DNA of 64,000 nucleotides from JAEUIE01 sp047602475 (lineage in GTDB: Bacteria > Planctomycetota > Planctomycetia > Gemmatales > HRBIN36), in contig JASGHE010000001.1 of the NCBI GenBank assembly GCA_047602475.1, positions 62,001 to 126,000 of the forward strand, in the 5' to 3' direction. A program made the translations under genes and the position numbers. Positions 25,454-33,618 of this stretch are shown here, piece by piece (the first letter of the stretch is position 1; the number at the start of each line of letters is the position of its first letter). The notes under the pieces were generated by a model. It ran no database searches. It saw only the letters and a list, made by a program, of their open reading frames with translations, and was not told the origin of the DNA.

Positions 25454-25872
25454 CGAAACGCCAGATGTGCCGCAATACTGTCGCTGCTGACCTCCCAACT
25501 GTGTGGTAGATGATCGGGTGCCTGATCATCAGAGCGGAGGTATGATTCCACCACGAACCACGGAATGCGATCCGCTTCCCAGGCACGTACCACCTCGGCC
25601 CATGTGGTCACCGCCACGGAATTGGGATAGGTCTCACTCAGGCTATGCGTCAGATCGCTCATCAGGTCGATACAGTGCCAATGAGCCTCCGCTTCGGTAA
25701 AAGGCAACGACTTGCTGAGACGATGCAGTGCCTTGACCGCGGGGCCGCCACCTGTTAGTAGCACCACTTGATGGGTATCAAGCCGATCAAGAAACTCTGC
25801 CAGTTCTTCGTTTAGCCGTCTGAGCCCGAGCAGGCTGCCGCCAACCTTGATGACTACCGGTTGATTCTTCAT
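25117..25872 (-). CDS. Amino-acid-kinase family protein, MfnE-like
   Basis: 251 codons. VVIKVGGSLLG at the N-terminus and VVLLTGGGPAVKAL are the phosphate-binding motifs of the amino-acid kinase fold; SSDSIAAHLAFRHGAELILLKACE is the nucleotide-contacting segment. In methanogens MfnE phosphorylates aminomethylfuran phosphate, and the position between mfnB- and mfnF-like genes supports that role. The last 50 or so codons (SGRSRRRTSPRTAIT and onward) are antisense to mfnB and look non-native, so the true end is probably near 25270. It overlaps the mfnF C-terminal frame by 4 bases. Confidence 0.72.
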   Translation of the reverse strand: MKNQPVVIKVGGSLLGLRRLNEELAEFLDRLDTHQVVLLTGGGPAVKALHRLSKSLPFTEAEAHWHCIDLMSDLTHSLSETYPNSVAVTTWAEVVRAWEADRIPWFVVESYLRSDDQAPDHLPHSWEVSSDSIAAHLAFRHGAELILLKACELPRKKASAKALAKKGIVDAWFPKIADEVISWCISNLPGGTVPEISLDLAESKRSGRSRRRTSPRTAITSGFTFFCKSKTSEKVREPARARNRPWRRHCS

Positions 25873-26395
25873 GAAGCATGCCTTTCGGACAAAAGAACCG
25901 CCACCGAATAGGCAGCCAGTGCGGTTGAAAGTTCGTGCCCGACTCGACCCGCCATCGAGACCACCGGACTGGCCTTTTTTCCGAGCTTTGCAAACATCGT
26001 CAATTCTTCAGCTAGATATCCTTCACCAGAGCCTGCCATGACGACGCCGCCCCAACCATGCTGTAACTGTTCCTTATGGTGAGCATAACAAGATTGCAGA
26101 TGAGATCGAAGCCTCTTCCAGTAAGCGTTCAAAATCTGTTTGCACATCGACATGAGATACTTCTTTCCTAATTCCTCTGTATCAGCGCAGACCATACGAG
26201 CCAGTCGTTGTCGAGCATGTTTCCCGGTACGTGGCTGACCATCGGCTGTATTGCGATCCTCCGCATCCTCCGCAACATGCTTCGTCAACAACATCACATC
26301 ATCCAGTGTAGCGAAGAACTCAGCCGCTACCGTGACCGTTTTTTCTTCAATCTCCAGATACTGCACCAGGCTGGTGATGGGCGTCCGGCTGCGCC
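25869..26395 (-). CDS. MfnF-like / H4MPT-linked C1 pathway protein, C-terminal fragment
   Basis: Continuation of the gene that begins at 26908. RTPITSLVQYLEIEEKTVTV follows the expected GELAYLG junction after restoring one base in the CCC/GGG run at about 26394-26396. VVMAGSGEGYLAEELTMFAK and VSMAGRVGHELSTALAAYSV are the C-terminal motifs of this ASKHA-type family. The stop overlaps the kinase start. Confidence 0.75.
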
Positions 26396-26908
26396 CAGGT
26401 AGGCAAGCTCCCCTGCCTTGAGCCGCTCCAAATCTGTCTTGCCTTTGGCTACGGGTTTGCCATCCAGCATGGGAATCATGTCGAGCGTCGTCGAGCCGAG
26501 ATCGAAGAACCATCCTGCCCCTTCGGTCAGGTATCTGCCAGCATAGGTCGCTGATGCCAGCCAGTTAGCCGCCGCTACCGGCTCTGCCTCGTCCTGAGCA
26601 TGCCTGATGCTCGCCCATTTTCCATCGTTTCGCCAGACAAATACGGGCCGTTCTCGCAACGCGGTCTCAACTTCAGCAAGGATGTGACGAACGCCGGCAG
26701 TCTTATTGGGAAAGCAATCGCAAAGTTCCCCAGTCATCGTGACTGCTACGGGACCTTTTGTCGGGAGTCTCCGAACCAACTGAGCAATGCTCCCAGATAT
26801 CTGATTTGGCTGCTTCCAGAGAGGAAACGGCATGGTCACCGCCTGACCCGTCGAGGTCGCTGCCTTGAGGTTAGCCCCGCCAATATCCAACCCCAGCACC
26901 GCTGGCAT
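26327..26908 (-). CDS. MfnF-like / H4MPT-linked C1 pathway protein, N-terminal fragment (frameshifted)
   Basis: GLDIGGANLKAATSTGQAVT and GWFFDLGSTTLDMIPMLDG are phosphate-binding motifs of the hydantoinase/ASKHA-type fold; VAVTMTGELCDCF is characteristic of the H4MPT-linked C1 transfer proteins related to MfnF, which joins the furan and tyramine parts of methanofuran. After GELAYLGAAG the frame goes out and ends in a basic artefact (LKKKRSR). The true frame is one base away. Divergent from ribH. Confidence 0.75.
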   Translation of the reverse strand: MPAVLGLDIGGANLKAATSTGQAVTMPFPLWKQPNQISGSIAQLVRRLPTKGPVAVTMTGELCDCFPNKTAGVRHILAEVETALRERPVFVWRNDGKWASIRHAQDEAEPVAAANWLASATYAGRYLTEGAGWFFDLGSTTLDMIPMLDGKPVAKGKTDLERLKAGELAYLGAAGRPSPAWCSIWRLKKKRSR

Positions 26909-27000
26909 AATCGCTACCTTTCGCTGATCGGCAAGCTATCCTTGTGTACTCTTATACTGTTGAGCAAGACAAATCAGCCCTCAGACAAGATAATAAAAGC

Positions 27001-27471
27001 ATGAAGACCATAGAAGGACAATTCACTCAGATCTCCGGCAAGTTCGCCATCGTGGCGGCACGGTTCAATCAATTGATCGTTGATCGACTGGTGGCTGGCT
27101 CTGTCGATGCGTTCACTCGCCATGGCGTGCCTGACGATTCTCTCGAACTCGTCTGGGTACCCGGTTCCTTTGAACTACCCCAAGTGGCAAAGAAGTTAGC
27201 AGGCTCAGGCGAATACGTCGCTGTGGTCTGCCTCGGCTGCGTGATCCAGGGTGAGACCGATCACTACGATTATGTTTGCAGTCAAACCGCAGGCGGAATT
27301 GCTCAGGCAGGGATGGAGACTGGTATCCCGGTGATTTTCGGCGTTCTCACCTGCGGCACTCTGGAACAAGCCATGAACCGGGCCGGCGGAAAAGCAGGCA
27401 ACAAGGGCGCTGATGCTGCCCTTGCCGCCATTGAAATGGTTAGCCTGCTGAAGCAATTGCCACCGAACTAG
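27001..27471 (+). CDS. ribH: 6,7-dimethyl-8-ribityllumazine synthase
   Basis: 156 residues from ATG 27001. Condenses the ribityl-uracil amine with dihydroxybutanone phosphate in the penultimate step of riboflavin synthesis. Diagnostic segments are FNQLIVDRLVAGSVDAF, WVPGSFELPQVAKKL, GCVIQGETDHYDYVCSQ (catalytic His) and FGVLTCGTLEQAMNRAGGKA. Length and motifs are standard for an icosahedral or pentameric lumazine synthase. It stands alone here, divergent from the mfnF-like gene, with no other rib gene in the window. Confidence 0.95.
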   Translation: MKTIEGQFTQISGKFAIVAARFNQLIVDRLVAGSVDAFTRHGVPDDSLELVWVPGSFELPQVAKKLAGSGEYVAVVCLGCVIQGETDHYDYVCSQTAGGIAQAGMETGIPVIFGVLTCGTLEQAMNRAGGKAGNKGADAALAAIEMVSLLKQLPPN

Positions 27472-27485
27472 TCTCGGTGGTTTGC
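27460..27485 (+). terminator. Probable terminator at the end of ribH
   Basis: A 7-bp stem CCACCGA/TCGGTGG with a 7-base loop overlaps the ribH stop and is followed by TTTGCTCGTTT. Additional pairing of GCAA with TTGC extends it. The T content is modest, so confidence is moderate. Confidence 0.45.
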
Positions 27486-27493
27486 TCGTTTAC

Positions 27494-29197
27494 CTACTTA
27501 TTCTGTTCGATCTTCGAGAAATCAAGAACTTCGCCACCATCGGCGGTGATGGCTCCTTTCCATGTCTCTTCATCAGCACCTAACCAGAAAGAGTGGATGG
27601 ACCCATCGAAGAAGCCGACGTTGACTTTTTTGTCTTTCCAGGGACTGGTCATGTTCGGTAGTTGTGCCTTGGGATCAAATTCGATGTCGTCGGGCTTGTA
27701 CCACAGGACCGGTGGGCCGGCTTCGATCATAGCAATCGTGTTGCTGGTACCGTCCTTCACCGTCATTTGCCCGAGGGTCATAGGCTTCCCCAGAGCAAAA
27801 CCAGCCCGTGGAGTCACGCCGGGTTTGCTGTAGAAAACCTTGTAATAGGTCATCTTGCTGTTGCCATCCTTCTTGGCAGGGTGAGCGAATACTTTTGGCA
27901 TCTCGACAGATTCGAAAACCTTCTTGTTCGCTTCGCTGTCCCACGGCTCATTCATGTTAATCTGTTTGAATAGAGCATCCTGTTCGAGATAGGGCAGCAT
28001 CATCACACGCCAGCTATGCATCGGCTTGCCATCTTTCATCGTCATGACTTCGGGCATCTTGTTGTTGTCGCTGTGGTAGTTGTGCATAGCGATGATGCAC
28101 TGCTTCATGTTGTTGGCGCTGGTCACTCGTTCGGCGGCGCCGCGAACCTTTTCCATTGCTGAAAGTAAGATAGGCATCATCTTTGCCACATTGATCTGAT
28201 AATCAACCACCACGTCCTTGCTGCTGGTTTCAAATTTAATCTGTTCCATCTGTTTAGTGGCGAAATCGTAGACAGCTTTCATCTCCGGATCGTTGCGATT
28301 GGGCATCGAGGTCATGGCCATCTTGCCGGCAGCCAGGGCGAATCGCAAAGCATTCTGAGCTGCCTTGGCGGAGCCTTCATCCGGGAAACGTCCCAGCAGT
28401 TTTACCTGCAAGTCGTTCTCTGCCCCTTTGACATAATCCAGCGTCAGCACGCCTGACTGCAACTGCCCCAGCGGCTTGAGCATAGCCATCATGGGTGGCA
28501 GGCTCTTCATCTGTTCCTGCATGAGATCACCCAGTTCCTTCGGAATCTGGAACCCTGTCACGGAAAGGGATTTGTTCTTCTGCGCGGCCTCGACGCCCGC
28601 TTTGAGTCCCTCAGGAATCTCAATACCTGATTCCAGCCCGGCGAAGTGCATGAGCAAGTCTTTTTGTGCGTTATCCACGCTGAACGCGCCGCCGAACATC
28701 ACAATCAAGAGATTAAGGTCGTCCAGCATACACACGCCGCGCTGCTTTCCCATGGTCAGCGCATACTTGCCGAACTGAATCGTCTTGGCATTATCTCCAA
28801 CAGACGATTTCACTGCGGCCGCATCCAATGGTTTCTTTGCTTGAAGTAAGAAGTAGGGTGGCCGAGGTTCTTCCAGACCACCGCCAGCAAACTTGGGTTG
28901 ATCGAGATATAACGTGAAGGATTCGAGATCAGTCAGTGCAAAGCCCAATTCTTTCTCAAACCCTTTGAACATGTTCTCCTTCATATCAGGGAACTGTTTG
29001 ACTAGTTCATCGACGATGGGCATGTTCAACAGGTCGGCTACTCGAGCATGTTGAAAGACCAATGTCTGTGGACCGATCAGCCGTGTAAAGAGGGGCTTAT
29101 CATCAGATTTGGCTTGTACTGAAGTAAGTTGCCAGGATATCCCGATTAGTGCCAGCAGCACTACCAGTGCCGTACCTCCAAATAGTCGACGTGACAT
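27494..29197 (-). CDS. Exported DUF1559-type protein with H-x9-DG-like C-terminus
   Basis: 567 residues from ATG 29197. Signal peptide MSRRLFGGTALVVLLALIGI. The first 370 residues are an unrecognised alpha/beta region with repeats of VVDELVKQFPDMKEN-like helices. From ANNMKQCIIAMHNYHSDNNK (near 390) it follows the DUF1559 pattern of planctomycetes (N-L-x-Q-x-x-L-A-x-H-N-Y-x-D...), and VNVGFFDGSIHSFWLG with DGTSNTIAMIEAGP gives the usual C-terminal features. It lacks an N-terminal pilin-like helix typical of many DUF1559 proteins. Function unknown; probably cell-surface. Confidence 0.75.
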   Translation of the reverse strand: MSRRLFGGTALVVLLALIGISWQLTSVQAKSDDKPLFTRLIGPQTLVFQHARVADLLNMPIVDELVKQFPDMKENMFKGFEKELGFALTDLESFTLYLDQPKFAGGGLEEPRPPYFLLQAKKPLDAAAVKSSVGDNAKTIQFGKYALTMGKQRGVCMLDDLNLLIVMFGGAFSVDNAQKDLLMHFAGLESGIEIPEGLKAGVEAAQKNKSLSVTGFQIPKELGDLMQEQMKSLPPMMAMLKPLGQLQSGVLTLDYVKGAENDLQVKLLGRFPDEGSAKAAQNALRFALAAGKMAMTSMPNRNDPEMKAVYDFATKQMEQIKFETSSKDVVVDYQINVAKMMPILLSAMEKVRGAAERVTSANNMKQCIIAMHNYHSDNNKMPEVMTMKDGKPMHSWRVMMLPYLEQDALFKQINMNEPWDSEANKKVFESVEMPKVFAHPAKKDGNSKMTYYKVFYSKPGVTPRAGFALGKPMTLGQMTVKDGTSNTIAMIEAGPPVLWYKPDDIEFDPKAQLPNMTSPWKDKKVNVGFFDGSIHSFWLGADEETWKGAITADGGEVLDFSKIEQNK

Positions 29198-29270
29198 GTG
29201 GCATTCTCCGAAGGGAAAGGATGATGTTACGATACTGCACTGCAATCAACGATGACAGGAAAAACTTCTA

Positions 29271-30455
29271 CTATGCCTGGCGGCCAGTTTTCTTCATCAA
29301 TACTTCGAGTACCTGGTCTAACCGGAACGGCTTATAGAGCACAGCCAACAGCCCTTCCTGACGGGCACGAATAATGGAGTGGGTCGAATCGTAACCAAAA
29401 TCAGTCGTCAATACGACAGCCAACGAGGGCTGCTCGGCCCGCAATCGGCAGAAAAGGTCATAACCGGTCATATCGCTGAGGCGCAAATCCACAAGAGCCA
29501 TGTCATATTGCGTGGTTCTGCTTTGTGCGAGAGCTTCATTGCCGGTGCGAGTTGTTTCAACGGTGCAACCGAGCTTGCCAAGCATGGTGTGGGCCAGCTT
29601 GCGATACCGTTCATCGGTCTCCACAACAAGAATGTGCAGATCGAACGGCTGAATGCCGGGCGGCGGGGCTGACATAACCATCAGCGGGTCGTCCCCCTTC
29701 AGTGTGGACGCTGCTCCCTTGATGGCCGCTTTGATCTTGCGGGCGGATTGCAGAATAACATCGAGACTGGTGAGCGCAACCGGATCGTTGCGAGTGCGAT
29801 CACGGAGCGCGCTAGCATGGTTGAGAATATCATCGATCGGAAGAGCCAGTTCCCGTGACACCAGTTCAACAGACTGACTTGCCAGGCCGGCGCTCTGGGT
29901 GCTTAAAAGCCAAAGTGTATGCAGGGCTGTTGAGATCTCCTGGCCGAATTCCAAGAAGGTTGCCCTGTCTTCTTCGCTGAAAGCATCCACCTTTTCACTT
30001 TCAATGCTCATGACGCCAATCACTTTACCCAAGTCCATCAGAGGCAGGGTAAAACACGAAAGAGCATTGGAAGCACCTGTGATATTGAGCGGATCATTTC
30101 GAGCATCGGGACAGTAGTAGGGCCTCCCTTGCGAGGCGACCCACCCCGAAATGCCATTGTTCGTTGGCTCAGCCTTTAATTTAAGCACCTGGATTTCAGG
30201 ACGCATGCCTTCGCAAACCAGCGGCTCAAGAGTATTACAGGCCGGATTCAGCAGGCGAATGTCAACTTTATCCTGTCCTAGAAGCTGCCGGGCACAGCGA
30301 AGGATGTTGGCTTTGAGAAAATCAACTCTCGACTGGCCATTCAGCTTGTCGAGCATGTCGGGGTGCAGCGCAGCCAGTTCTCGACCGGCTTGATGCAGCG
30401 CATCAAGTCGTTTCAAGGCGGGTTGACCGAAACTAGGCTCAGAACCTGTCGACAT
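29271..30455 (-). CDS. GAF sensor with C-terminal receiver domain
   Basis: 394 residues. A GAF domain occupies about 45-190 (NNGISGWVASQGRPYYCPDA and CFTLPLMDLGKVIGVMSIES are typical), then a helical linker, then a CheY-like receiver at about 275-390: LHILVVETDERYRKLAHTML, phosphoacceptor in DMALVDLRLSDMTGYDLF, and VLYKPFRLDQVLEVL with the conserved Lys. It has no histidine-kinase ATPase core, so it probably receives a phosphate from elsewhere and integrates a GAF-bound signal. No partner kinase is adjacent. Confidence 0.82.
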   Translation of the reverse strand: MSTGSEPSFGQPALKRLDALHQAGRELAALHPDMLDKLNGQSRVDFLKANILRCARQLLGQDKVDIRLLNPACNTLEPLVCEGMRPEIQVLKLKAEPTNNGISGWVASQGRPYYCPDARNDPLNITGASNALSCFTLPLMDLGKVIGVMSIESEKVDAFSEEDRATFLEFGQEISTALHTLWLLSTQSAGLASQSVELVSRELALPIDDILNHASALRDRTRNDPVALTSLDVILQSARKIKAAIKGAASTLKGDDPLMVMSAPPPGIQPFDLHILVVETDERYRKLAHTMLGKLGCTVETTRTGNEALAQSRTTQYDMALVDLRLSDMTGYDLFCRLRAEQPSLAVVLTTDFGYDSTHSIIRARQEGLLAVLYKPFRLDQVLEVLMKKTGRQA

Positions 30456-30530
30456 AATCCCCTCAATCTCTTGTCTCGATGATGGGAGATGAAGGGGCTT
30501 CTGTCAATGGGCTAGTTTCAGATAGCGGGC

Positions 30531-31283
30531 TTACGCACCGTTCTGGGGAACCATTCCTTCGACAAATAGATGAGCGCTTCCCTGGTCTACAATCATCCAG
30601 CCCAGTGAATCCGAGCCGTCAGAGTCAGCAATCACAAAGGAAGTCAGATTATCCTGCTCATGAAACTTCTTTTGCAGTTGCTCATTGAAATATCGGCGTT
30701 GAAGTAGGCAAATGGTGCTGGTGGAACTACCCACCCGCATTTCCAGAACAGGTACCTTGCGACCACCGGCCTCGACGATGTAGGCCGCCGTGAGATGTTG
30801 CAGCTTCAAACGGCCGGGTAAAGATGCAGGAACTCCCTGCCTTTGCAACCATTGTTGCAGGTCAGCAACCTGACGGCCTTTCGCCATGTCGTACGTACCT
30901 ACCGTTCGGCGTATCTGTCCGGCAGCGATAATCTCATGAAGACGCGCAAGATCATAAGGCCGCTGCACATACCAGTTCAGCGAGACAGTCATCAAAAGTG
31001 CTGCCGCTGTTGCTAATGACCAATAAAGCACCCGAGAACGTTGTTGTTGTCGCCGAGACTGTCGCAACTTCCAAAGAACACTGCTCTCCAATCCTATAGG
31101 AATAGCAACTTCATGCATCGCCTGATGAACAGCGTTATCAAATCGAACTTCGTGCTGCTGGAATGTCTGACAGGCGGCGCAACCAGCCAGATGTTCAGCC
31201 ACCTCAGTCGATACAGATTCCCCGGCATCCTTGCTGAAGAAACGGCTGGTGAGCAGCCATTTTTGAACCTCGTTACACATCAT
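30531..31283 (-). CDS. Anti-sigma factor with zinc-binding N-terminus and one membrane helix
   Basis: 250 residues. EHLAGCAACQTFQQHE provides the H-x3-C-x2-C zinc motif of ZAS-type anti-sigma factors. A helix (VLYWSLATAAALLMTVSLNW, about 90-110) crosses the membrane, and the outer domain is of unknown fold. It overlaps the upstream ECF sigma gene by 4 bases (ATGA), so it should bind and silence that factor until an envelope signal releases it. Confidence 0.85.
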   Translation of the reverse strand: MMCNEVQKWLLTSRFFSKDAGESVSTEVAEHLAGCAACQTFQQHEVRFDNAVHQAMHEVAIPIGLESSVLWKLRQSRRQQQRSRVLYWSLATAAALLMTVSLNWYVQRPYDLARLHEIIAAGQIRRTVGTYDMAKGRQVADLQQWLQRQGVPASLPGRLKLQHLTAAYIVEAGGRKVPVLEMRVGSSTSTICLLQRRYFNEQLQKKFHEQDNLTSFVIADSDGSDSLGWMIVDQGSAHLFVEGMVPQNGA

Positions 31284-31801
31284 TCATCCTGCTCCAACGT
31301 CTTATCCCGCTGCACCAGTTTAGCTTTTAGAAACTGCTTTGCTCGTGCTAATCGAGACATGACTGTCCCTATCGGCACCTTGAGTTGCTCCGCCATGTCT
31401 CGATAGCTGAATTCCTCGAAGTAGTACAAGATCAAAACCGCTCGAAAGTCGTCAGGCACTTCGAGCAGTGCCGCCTGTAACTGCGTCGATTCCACCAGAG
31501 GCGATGCTTCGGGCTTGGTTTCGATGTCGTGAAGCCACGCCTCCCAGGTATCGAAACAAGCCTGCCTGTGCTTTCGTTTCCGTACCAGGAAGGCATTATG
31601 CAGGATGCTGAAAAGCCAGGACTTCACCCGCTCTGGCTCACGTAACTGTGTTCGCTTGGCATGAGCGGAGCAAAAAGTCTCCTGGGTTAAATCCTCAGCA
31701 TCGTTGCTGTTTCCTGTTAGGCGATAGGCATACCGGTACAGAGCCGTATAGTAGAGCGGCACCAGTTCCTCGACGGTTGGCCCAGGACGCTCCACCTTCA
31801 T
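31280..31801 (-). CDS. ECF RNA polymerase sigma factor with cognate anti-sigma factor
   Basis: 173 residues. Region 2: YRYAYRLTGNSNDAEDLTQE with the DAEDL motif that binds core RNA polymerase and opens the -10. Region 4: VLILYYFEEFSYRDMAEQLK and VPIGTVMSRLARAKQFLKAK. Stop and start of the next gene, a zinc-motif anti-sigma factor, overlap by 4 bases. The divergent small lipoprotein genes at 32018 and 32341 are candidate regulon members. Confidence 0.9.
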   Translation of the reverse strand: MKVERPGPTVEELVPLYYTALYRYAYRLTGNSNDAEDLTQETFCSAHAKRTQLREPERVKSWLFSILHNAFLVRKRKHRQACFDTWEAWLHDIETKPEASPLVESTQLQAALLEVPDDFRAVLILYYFEEFSYRDMAEQLKVPIGTVMSRLARAKQFLKAKLVQRDKTLEQDE

Positions 31802-32017
31802 GCCCTTCCCTCAAAATAATTAGACACATGATGAAAGGTTTTATTCCCTGGCAGTAGGGATTTGATGAAGAGTTCTTCATTCGACCCCTCAGAAAAATAA
31901 CCGAAAATAATAGATGCCATCGGGAATAATCTTGACGGGGTTGTATCAATGATATGTACAGCTGCAGTTCTTTGACCTGCAACTTGCTGATTTCATTCCA
32001 CTGTAGGTGACTAAACG

Positions 32018-32257
32018 ATGCGACAGTTGACTAGTTTTCTGGTAGCGACGAGCCTTTTTGCCGTGATGGGTTGCACTCAACCTGCTCCTGTCAAAACTAC
32101 CAAGAGTGGAGTCATCACGAATCCTGCGATACCAACCCCTCCTGCACCAGCCCCTACCAAGCCAGCTGAGAAGCCCCCCGAAAAACCTGCCGAAAAGCCC
32201 GCTGAGAAAGCTCCAGAAAAGCCGGGCGACAAGACTCCGCCTCCTCCCCCCAAGTAA
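32018..32257 (+). CDS. Small lipoprotein with PEKPAEKP repeats
   Basis: 79 residues. Signal peptide and lipobox (LFAVMGC) are clear; the mature part is a tract of proline, lysine, glutamate and alanine (KPAEKPPEKPAEKPAEK and PGDKTPPPPPK), an extended surface spacer with no folded domain. It starts 216 bases from the divergent ECF sigma gene and is followed by another tiny lipoprotein. Function unknown. Confidence 0.7.
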   Translation: MRQLTSFLVATSLFAVMGCTQPAPVKTTKSGVITNPAIPTPPAPAPTKPAEKPPEKPAEKPAEKAPEKPGDKTPPPPPK

Positions 32258-32340
32258 CAACCTCCCCTTACGATACCCGTCCTGAATGGTGTTCATTCGG
32301 GACTGTTTCTGTGTCCCATTGGTTTGAAGGATCTATTTCC

Positions 32341-32469
32341 ATGAAAAAGCTCGTAGCTATCGCTCTGCTCGTCGCCAGCCTTTGTGTTGTAGGCTGCAAT
32401 GATAATACCAAGCCTCTTCCTTCCAAGACTCCAACTGGCGGAGCTCCTACTACTCCTGCTGGCAAGTAA
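32341..32469 (+). CDS. 42-residue lipoprotein
   Basis: A gene below usual length cut-offs. MKKLVAIALLVASLCVVGCN is an unmistakable signal peptide with lipobox VVGC, followed by a 22-residue Pro/Thr/Gly tail. AAGGAT stands 8 bases before the ATG, and a strong terminator follows 18 bases after the stop, so it is very probably expressed. It matches its neighbour in design (lipidated, short, low complexity), and both may be entericidin-like or surface-spacer proteins; no function is assigned. Confidence 0.75.
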   Translation: MKKLVAIALLVASLCVVGCNDNTKPLPSKTPTGGAPTTPAGK

Positions 32470-32487
32470 TTCCCTTGCTCATTACTA

Positions 32488-32520
32488 AAGCCGACTTCTT
32501 TTCGAGAAGTCGGCTTTTTT
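32488..32520 (+). terminator. Rho-independent terminator after the small lipoprotein genes
   Basis: A perfect 12-bp stem (AAGCCGACTTCT/AGAAGTCGGCTT) with a 5-base loop is followed by TTTT. It is the strongest terminator-like structure in the window and closes the two-lipoprotein unit. Confidence 0.9.
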
Positions 32521-32586
32521 CGTTTTCGGCAGTCTGAAGATAAAGTATCCTGCTGTCTGTCTTCTACTTCGTTAGGAATCCTCTAC

Positions 32587-33618
32587 ATGGCGACCCTGCT
32601 TTGTTTGCTTCTGTTCAACCCTGTCCACACTCCAAAAGAAACAACCTGGGGGGCCAAGCTAGGATTTCCGCCCGATAAGAAGGTGCTCATTTTGCACGCC
32701 GATGACATTGGCATGTGTTATGAGGCCAACGCCGCTGCTCAGCGTGGCTTGGCGAATGGCGAATACAAATCAGCCGCCCTCATGGTGCCCTGCCCCTGGT
32801 TCAATGAGATGGCTGAATGGGGCGTCGCCCACCCTGAATACGATCTCGGCTTGCATATGGCCATGACCAGCGAATGGAAGACCTACCGTTGGGGACCGGT
32901 TGCACCCAAAGACAAAGTTCCCGGCATGCTTGATAGCTTTGGCTATCTTCACCGCAGCGTACCCGCGGTTGTCGGTTCAGCCAAGGATGAAGAAATAGCC
33001 ACCGAGCTGCGTGCTCAGTTTGATCGTGCCGTTGCCATGGGCATGAAACCCAGCCACATCGATACCCACATGGGCACTCTCTACGCCAAGCCCGGCTACA
33101 CCCGTGCCTACATGAACCTGGCTGTCGAGAAGCAAGTGCCCGCTATGGTGATCGAAATGACGCCGCGCACCCTGGATAAGTTCAGGAAGCAAGGCTATCC
33201 ATTCAATGACGAAATGCTCAAGCTTATCACAGAGTACCCGCTCCCCAAACTCGACGACTTCTATGGCGTGGAAGAAGGCAAAACCTACGAAGACAAAAAG
33301 AACAAGTTCTACACAATGATTCGTCAGATGCAGCCCGGCTTGAATGAATACATCTTCCACCCTTCCATCGATACCCCCGGCCTCAAGAAGATCACTGGTT
33401 CCTGGCAACATGCGCATCTGGGAAAATCAGATGTTCATGGACCCAGAAGTGCAGGCATTCCTCAAGGAACAAGGGGTGATCATCACCAACTGGAAAGAAG
33501 TAATGGAACGCTTCAAGAACATGAAGAAGTAAGCAATCGCCTACCCGATGTGATCAACCTTCAGCATCATCAACAAAGAAGCCCAGGCAGTATGCCGAAT
33601 GTCGCTTCCTCACCTTAA
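32587..33618 (+). CDS. YdjC/ChbG-type polysaccharide deacetylase-like protein, N-terminal part (frameshifted)
   Basis: VLILHADDIGMCYEANAAAQ is the DD motif and DLGLHMAMTSEW and SHIDTHMGTLY are further metal-binding motifs of ChbG/YdjC-like deacetylases, which remove acetyl groups from amino sugars. The start ATG 32587 gives a weak signal-like N-terminus (MATLLCLLLF). Near 33409 an extra C (TGGCAACATGCGC) breaks the frame; the remaining 70 codons are spurious. Frame-corrected, the gene ends at 33532, 42 bases from an inserted IS element. Confidence 0.8.
   Translation: MATLLCLLLFNPVHTPKETTWGAKLGFPPDKKVLILHADDIGMCYEANAAAQRGLANGEYKSAALMVPCPWFNEMAEWGVAHPEYDLGLHMAMTSEWKTYRWGPVAPKDKVPGMLDSFGYLHRSVPAVVGSAKDEEIATELRAQFDRAVAMGMKPSHIDTHMGTLYAKPGYTRAYMNLAVEKQVPAMVIEMTPRTLDKFRKQGYPFNDEMLKLITEYPLPKLDDFYGVEEGKTYEDKKNKFYTMIRQMQPGLNEYIFHPSIDTPGLKKITGSWQHAHLGKSDVHGPRSAGIPQGTRGDHHQLERSNGTLQEHEEVSNRLPDVINLQHHQQRSPGSMPNVASSP
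33410..33532 (+). CDS. YdjC/ChbG-like deacetylase, C-terminal tail (fragment)
   Basis: MRIWENQMFMDPEVQAFLKE continues the protein after removing the extra base, ending NWKEVMERFKNMKK. This matches the helical C-terminus of the family. It is not an independent gene. Confidence 0.65.
   Translation: MRIWENQMFMDPEVQAFLKEQGVIITNWKEVMERFKNMKK

Noticed and set aside
33344..33532. Small separate gene starting inside the deacetylase
   Set aside because: Its real content from 33410 continues the deacetylase after one-base correction; it is a frameshift tail, not a gene.
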